Position numbers and translations under genes: made by a program. Positions 61,544 through 64,000 of a stretch of 64,000 bases of DNA are shown in pieces. Under the pieces are notes generated by a model, which saw only the letters and a list, made by a program, of their open reading frames with translations, did not search any database and was not told the DNA's origin. How positions within the stretch are numbered: the stretch's first letter is position 1; each line of letters starts with the position of its first letter. The DNA is from Croceitalea marina. Lineage in GTDB: Bacteria; Bacteroidota; Bacteroidia; Flavobacteriales; Flavobacteriaceae. The DNA lies in assembly GCF_042684265.1 (NCBI RefSeq), contig NZ_JBHULB010000016.1:247465-311464 (forward strand). Direction: 5' to 3'.

Positions 61544-61583
61544 ATATTCTATGCCGTAGTGCATTTAGAAATTTATAACGTAA

Positions 61584-61627
61584 AACTGTCTGTTCGAGTT
61601 TTTTCCAAAGGAAAAAGTATCGAGAAC
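61584..61627 (-). repeat. Family III intergenic repeat, copy 2 (inverted)
   Basis: On the minus strand it reads GTTCTCGATACTTTTTC, CTTTGGAAAAA, then CTCGAACAGACAGTT, nearly the same as copy 1 (1858-1900). It contains the hairpin TTTTTCC/GGAAAAA. Together with copy 3 it forms an inverted pair filling the gap between the DUF2797 and serine hydrolase genes. Confidence 0.65.
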
Positions 61628-61650
61628 TAGGTTTTTTCTTTGTAAATTCT

Positions 61651-61703
61651 GATTCTCGATACATTTTTTCTGATTGAAAACCAGAAAAACCACTCGAATT
61701 GAC
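61651..61703 (+). repeat. Family III intergenic repeat, copy 3
   Basis: It has the same head and tail (ATTCTCGATAC and CACTCGAATTGACG) with a different central hairpin: TTTTTCTG (61664-61671) pairs with CAGAAAAA (61682-61689). It is opposite in orientation to copy 2 and starts 24 bases after it. Confidence 0.6.
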
Positions 61704-61740
61704 GAATTTTCTTTAAAATAAATTACGAATAACAACCATA

Positions 61741-63039
61741 ATGAAAACTAAAAACACCGTATTAGCTTTACTAACTCTATTTCTTATCTCTTCATGTAGA
61801 ACAGAGAAAAAAGAAATCGTTGAAATAGAAAAATTTCAATTTGCTACTCCAAGCGAAGTCGGAATGTCTTTAGATAGTCTAGCTAAAATTGATACCATGG
61901 TTATGAAGTTTGTTGAAACTAAAAAATACCCTGGTGCAGTTACCTTAATTGCTAAAAATGGCAAAATCATTTATGAATCAGAGGTAGGTTGGACAGATTC
62001 TACAAGAACTGAACCTTACCGAAAAGATCATTTATTTAGAATGGCTTCAATGACAAAGCCCGTCGTCTCCGTTGCAACTATGCAACTGGTTGAAGCTGGC
62101 AAACTAAATTTAGACGACCCGATAGGTAAATACATTCCGTCATTTATGGAAACGGAAACGCTAACAGATTTTAATGAGGTGGATACTACATGGACGACCA
62201 CAGCTACTGCCACTATACCTACTGTTCGTCAATTATTAACACAAACTGCTGGTGTGCCTTATGGTTTTATGAATCCTAAAGTGAATGGGGCGATTTTGGC
62301 CAAGTACGGCATACCCGATTTAAGTACGCATTTACCTATAACCATAGCAGAAACTGCCAGTAAATTGGGCGATTTGCCATTGATGCACGAACCGGGAGAA
62401 AAATGGATGTACGGGCTCAATACTGATGTTTTAGGAAGGGTGGTTGAAGTAGCCTCAGGAATGAAGTTAGATGACTACATCAGAGAATATATTACCAAAC
62501 CCATTGGCGCGGATAGGTTTGATTTCTATTTTAATGACTCCCTTACCAAAAAATTGGCCAAAGTACATTTAACCAAAGCCGATGGAACTATTGTACTTGC
62601 ACCTGAAAATATGGGACCATTTTACATACCCAATTACCCTACCCAAGGTGCTAAAACCTATTTGTCTGGCGGCAGTGGTATGACGGGTACAGCTAGGGAC
62701 TATTTTCTATTTTGCCAAGCTATGCTAAATGACGGCAAATTAGGTGATGCTCAACTATTAAAACCAGAGACTGCACAAGCCATGCATAAATCTCAGATAG
62801 ACACGCTTAGTTTTCCTTGGGGCACTGGTAGCTTTGGCTATGGTTTTCATGTAGCTAAAGGCGAAACTTCAAGGCCCGATGGTACGTATAGTTGGGGCGG
62901 GGCTTTTAGCACTACGTTTTGGATTGACCCGACAAATCAATTAATCGTAATTCAATTAAGACAAGTATTACAGTCTCCTTATAACCCCGAAATTGATGGA
63001 AAATTGGAGGAAATCGTTTATAGTGCTTTAAGCGAATAG
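61741..63039 (+). CDS. Serine hydrolase (beta-lactamase / class C PBP family) lipoprotein
   Basis: A 432-residue exported lipoprotein (MKTKNTVLALLTLFLISSC). The catalytic SxxK is Ser-Met-Thr-Lys in FRMASMTKPVVSV. The YxN-type motif is in WMYGLNTDVLG, and a third motif region lies near YSWGGAFSTTFWID. Family members act as esterases, D-aminopeptidases or penicillin-binding relatives, so a true beta-lactamase role is not implied. Its start follows the family III repeat pair. No operon partner is apparent. Confidence 0.93.
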   Translation: MKTKNTVLALLTLFLISSCRTEKKEIVEIEKFQFATPSEVGMSLDSLAKIDTMVMKFVETKKYPGAVTLIAKNGKIIYESEVGWTDSTRTEPYRKDHLFRMASMTKPVVSVATMQLVEAGKLNLDDPIGKYIPSFMETETLTDFNEVDTTWTTTATATIPTVRQLLTQTAGVPYGFMNPKVNGAILAKYGIPDLSTHLPITIAETASKLGDLPLMHEPGEKWMYGLNTDVLGRVVEVASGMKLDDYIREYITKPIGADRFDFYFNDSLTKKLAKVHLTKADGTIVLAPENMGPFYIPNYPTQGAKTYLSGGSGMTGTARDYFLFCQAMLNDGKLGDAQLLKPETAQAMHKSQIDTLSFPWGTGSFGYGFHVAKGETSRPDGTYSWGGAFSTTFWIDPTNQLIVIQLRQVLQSPYNPEIDGKLEEIVYSALSE

Positions 63040-63060
63040 AAAGTAATCATATAAAAGAAA

Positions 63061-63080
63061 TATAGTTACTAGTAACTATA
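63061..63080. repeat. Perfect 20-bp palindrome
   Basis: The ten bases TATAGTTACT are followed directly by AGTAACTATA. It lies just left of the inverted GTTGTGC motif at 63087-63097 and could be part of the cassette boundary, an operator or a hairpin. Confidence 0.6.
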
Positions 63081-63086
63081 TACAAC

Positions 63087-63097
63087 TGTTGTGCAAC
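63087..63097. repeat. Left cassette-boundary motif TGTTGTGCAAC
   Basis: The 11 bases are the exact reverse complement of GTTGCACAACA at 63750-63760, on the other side of the dioxygenase gene. The pairing GTTGTGC (left) with GCACAAC (right) corresponds in layout to the R'/R'' core sites of integron attC sites, though the sequence departs from GTTRRRY. Confidence 0.5.
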
Positions 63098-63117
63098 ATT
63101 TGAAAAAACCATCGAGA

Positions 63118-63744
63118 ATGAAAAAATATTTCGGAATAATATTAATGACTTTAGTTATTACTTCCTGTAACGGACAATCTAAATCCGAAAAAAAAGTCGG
63201 TGGACCTTGTCAAGATTGCGAAGCAGTTTTGGATTATAAATTGTTGGAATTAGAACCTAAAACAACGGTTACTTTACCGAAATTTGAAAATAACGAACCG
63301 AAAGTAAAAATAACAGGAACTGTATTTCAAAAAGACGGAAAAACGCCTGCGGAAAACATAATATTGTACGTATATCACACAGACAGGAACGGAATTTATC
63401 AACCAAGTGATAATCCGATTGGTTGGGAAAAAACACACGGACAATACCGTGGATGGTTAAAAACAGGCAAAGACGGAAAATTTACTTTTCAAACTTTTAG
63501 ACCTGCACCATATCCTAAAGTTCAAGAACCTGAACATATTCACATATACGTGAAAGAACCAAATACTGTCCCATATTATATTGACAGTTATTTTTTTGAA
63601 AGCGACCCAAAACTGACGGCTGAAAAAAGAAAGTCCCAGAAAAACAGAGGTGGCTCTGGAATTATAAAACTTGAAGAAGAAAATGGAATTTGGACAGCGA
63701 ACAGGAATTTGATTTTAGGAATGAATATCCCTGATTATGAATAA
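63118..63744 (+). CDS. Intradiol dioxygenase-like lipoprotein
   Basis: A 208-residue exported protein (MKKYFGIILMTLVITSC, lipid Cys near residue 17). The fold signature of intradiol ring-cleavage dioxygenases is present: ITGTVFQKDGKTPAENIILYVYHTD, GIYQPS, GQYRGWLKTGKDGKFTFQTFRPAPYP and EPEHIHIYV. Likely iron ligands are two Tyr and the two His of HIHI. Extracytoplasmic members of unknown substrate are common in Bacteroidota; aromatic ring cleavage is not proved. The frame is open to 63091, inside the left boundary motif, but ATG 63118 starts the signal peptide. The gene is flanked by inverted motifs, suggesting a mobile cassette. Confidence 0.85.
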   Translation: MKKYFGIILMTLVITSCNGQSKSEKKVGGPCQDCEAVLDYKLLELEPKTTVTLPKFENNEPKVKITGTVFQKDGKTPAENIILYVYHTDRNGIYQPSDNPIGWEKTHGQYRGWLKTGKDGKFTFQTFRPAPYPKVQEPEHIHIYVKEPNTVPYYIDSYFFESDPKLTAEKRKSQKNRGGSGIIKLEEENGIWTANRNLILGMNIPDYE

Positions 63745-63748
63745 AAAA

Positions 63749-63834
63749 CGTTGCACAACAATGTATAACCGCAATTACGGCGGATTCGACTACGTCCGAA
63801 TCCACTCAGAATTGCTAACGTTTGTGCTTAACCG
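63749..63834. other. attC-like nested hairpin downstream of the dioxygenase gene
   Basis: Three nested complementary pairs: GCACAA (63753-63758) with TTGTGC (63822-63827), GCAATT (63771-63776) with AATTGC (63810-63815), and GGATTCG (63782-63788) with CGAATCC (63797-63803), separated by unpaired bases. This is the general architecture of integron attC recombination sites. No integrase gene is in view. Confidence 0.5.
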
Positions 63835-63944
63835 AAAAACAGTAACCTAAAACCCGTAACTGACGGTTATACGAGACCGTCAGACTGTCTCAAAACTTAA
63901 AGTTAGCTTTACCTTGTAGGGTTTGATATTCTTTATCTTTAAGT

Positions 63945-64000
63945 ATGGAGTATCAACAGAAACAATCCCGGACCCAACTTGCCCTCTACACCACTTGTCT
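63945..64000 (+). CDS. Possible 5' end of a gene (transposase-like), cut by window end
   Basis: An ATG at 63945 opens a frame to the window edge (MEYQQKQSRTQLALYTTCL). The preceding ACTGTCTCAAAA near 63893-63904 resembles terminal sequences of some Bacteroidota insertion sequences, so this may be the left end of an IS. Only 18 complete codons are visible, so this is tentative. Confidence 0.3.
   Translation, partial: MEYQQKQSRTQLALYTTC

Noticed and set aside
63749..63834. Canonical integron attC site
   Set aside because: The hairpin layout fits but the core is GTTGTGC rather than GTTRRRY, and no intI gene is visible; reported only as attC-like.
1..64000. tRNA, rRNA, tmRNA and other riboswitches (TPP, cobalamin, FMN)
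   Set aside because: I read the intergenic gaps on both strands and saw no cloverleaf or conserved riboswitch core apart from the SAM-II candidate before metK.

Overview
This window looks like a chromosomal segment of a member of the Flavobacteriaceae (Bacteroidota). The DNA is AT-rich. Several promoters fit the Bacteroidota pattern TTG-N20-TAnnTTTG, and purine-rich ribosome-binding sites are mostly absent. Family content agrees: a GLPGLI protein, TonB-type barrels with CarboxypepD_reg-like N-termini, DUF5686, DUF6089, a 2TM protein and paired OmpH/Skp proteins. I see no rRNA, tRNA, CRISPR array or prophage. No gene-free stretch exceeds about 300 bases; the largest are 1708-1926, 10402-10650, 27731-27955 and 63745-64000, and each is described.

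Layout. 1-1.9 kb: a DUF559 nuclease gene, separated from metK only by a palindromic repeat; metK has a SAM-II-type riboswitch in its leader. 1.9-8.2 kb: an envelope operon (small exported protein, GLPGLI, outer-membrane barrel) facing a histidine kinase/response regulator pair, with three 10-bp GTTAAC repeats between them. 8.3-22.5 kb: housekeeping and energy genes: deoxynucleoside kinase, TonB, membrane pyrophosphatase, soluble pyrophosphatase, DUF5686 protein, pyruvate dehydrogenase E1-beta, ETF beta and alpha, bifunctional nuclease, CNT nucleoside transporter, thymidylate synthase. 22.5-27.7 kb: a GH2 protein whose usual acid/base Glu appears to be missing, and a lipoprotein made of six exact 110-residue repeats. 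27.9-32.6 kb: a second two-component system followed by egtB, egtD and a DUF427 gene (ergothioneine synthesis). 32.7-35.2 kb: CBM48 protein, class V PLP enzyme, 2TM protein, dihydrofolate reductase. 35.2-43.3 kb, minus strand: an envelope cluster (CBS protein, nadK, DUF6089, uppS, bamA, ompH, ompH, murI). 43.3-46.5 kb: pdxJ, an alpha/beta hydrolase and an SGNH lipase-like lipoprotein.

46.6-54.3 kb is a tight five-gene operon of planctomycete-type proteins: a PSCyt1/DUF1549/DUF1553 lipoprotein, DUF1501, an NHL-like propeller, a lipoprotein with a sugar-binding-like module, and a DUF2231 membrane cytochrome carrying the same module. It reads as an exported redox system of unknown substrate and is the most system-like unexplained locus here. 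54.4-58.3 kb holds a small membrane protein and the trigger factor-clpP-clpX proteostasis group. 58.3-63 kb holds an alpha/beta hydrolase, a GH3-family protein, a DUF2797 zinc protein and a serine hydrolase. The last kilobase contains a lone dioxygenase-like lipoprotein flanked by inverted GTTGTGC/GCACAAC motifs and a nested hairpin resembling an integron attC site, which suggests a mobile cassette.

Across the window at least four families of short palindromic intergenic repeats occur, one of them abutting the DUF559 gene. Putative operators recur: TTATGCATGCATA lies upstream of both etfBA and the SGNH gene, and short direct repeats lie just upstream of both two-component systems. Family assignments come from reading the protein sequences; no database search was run.
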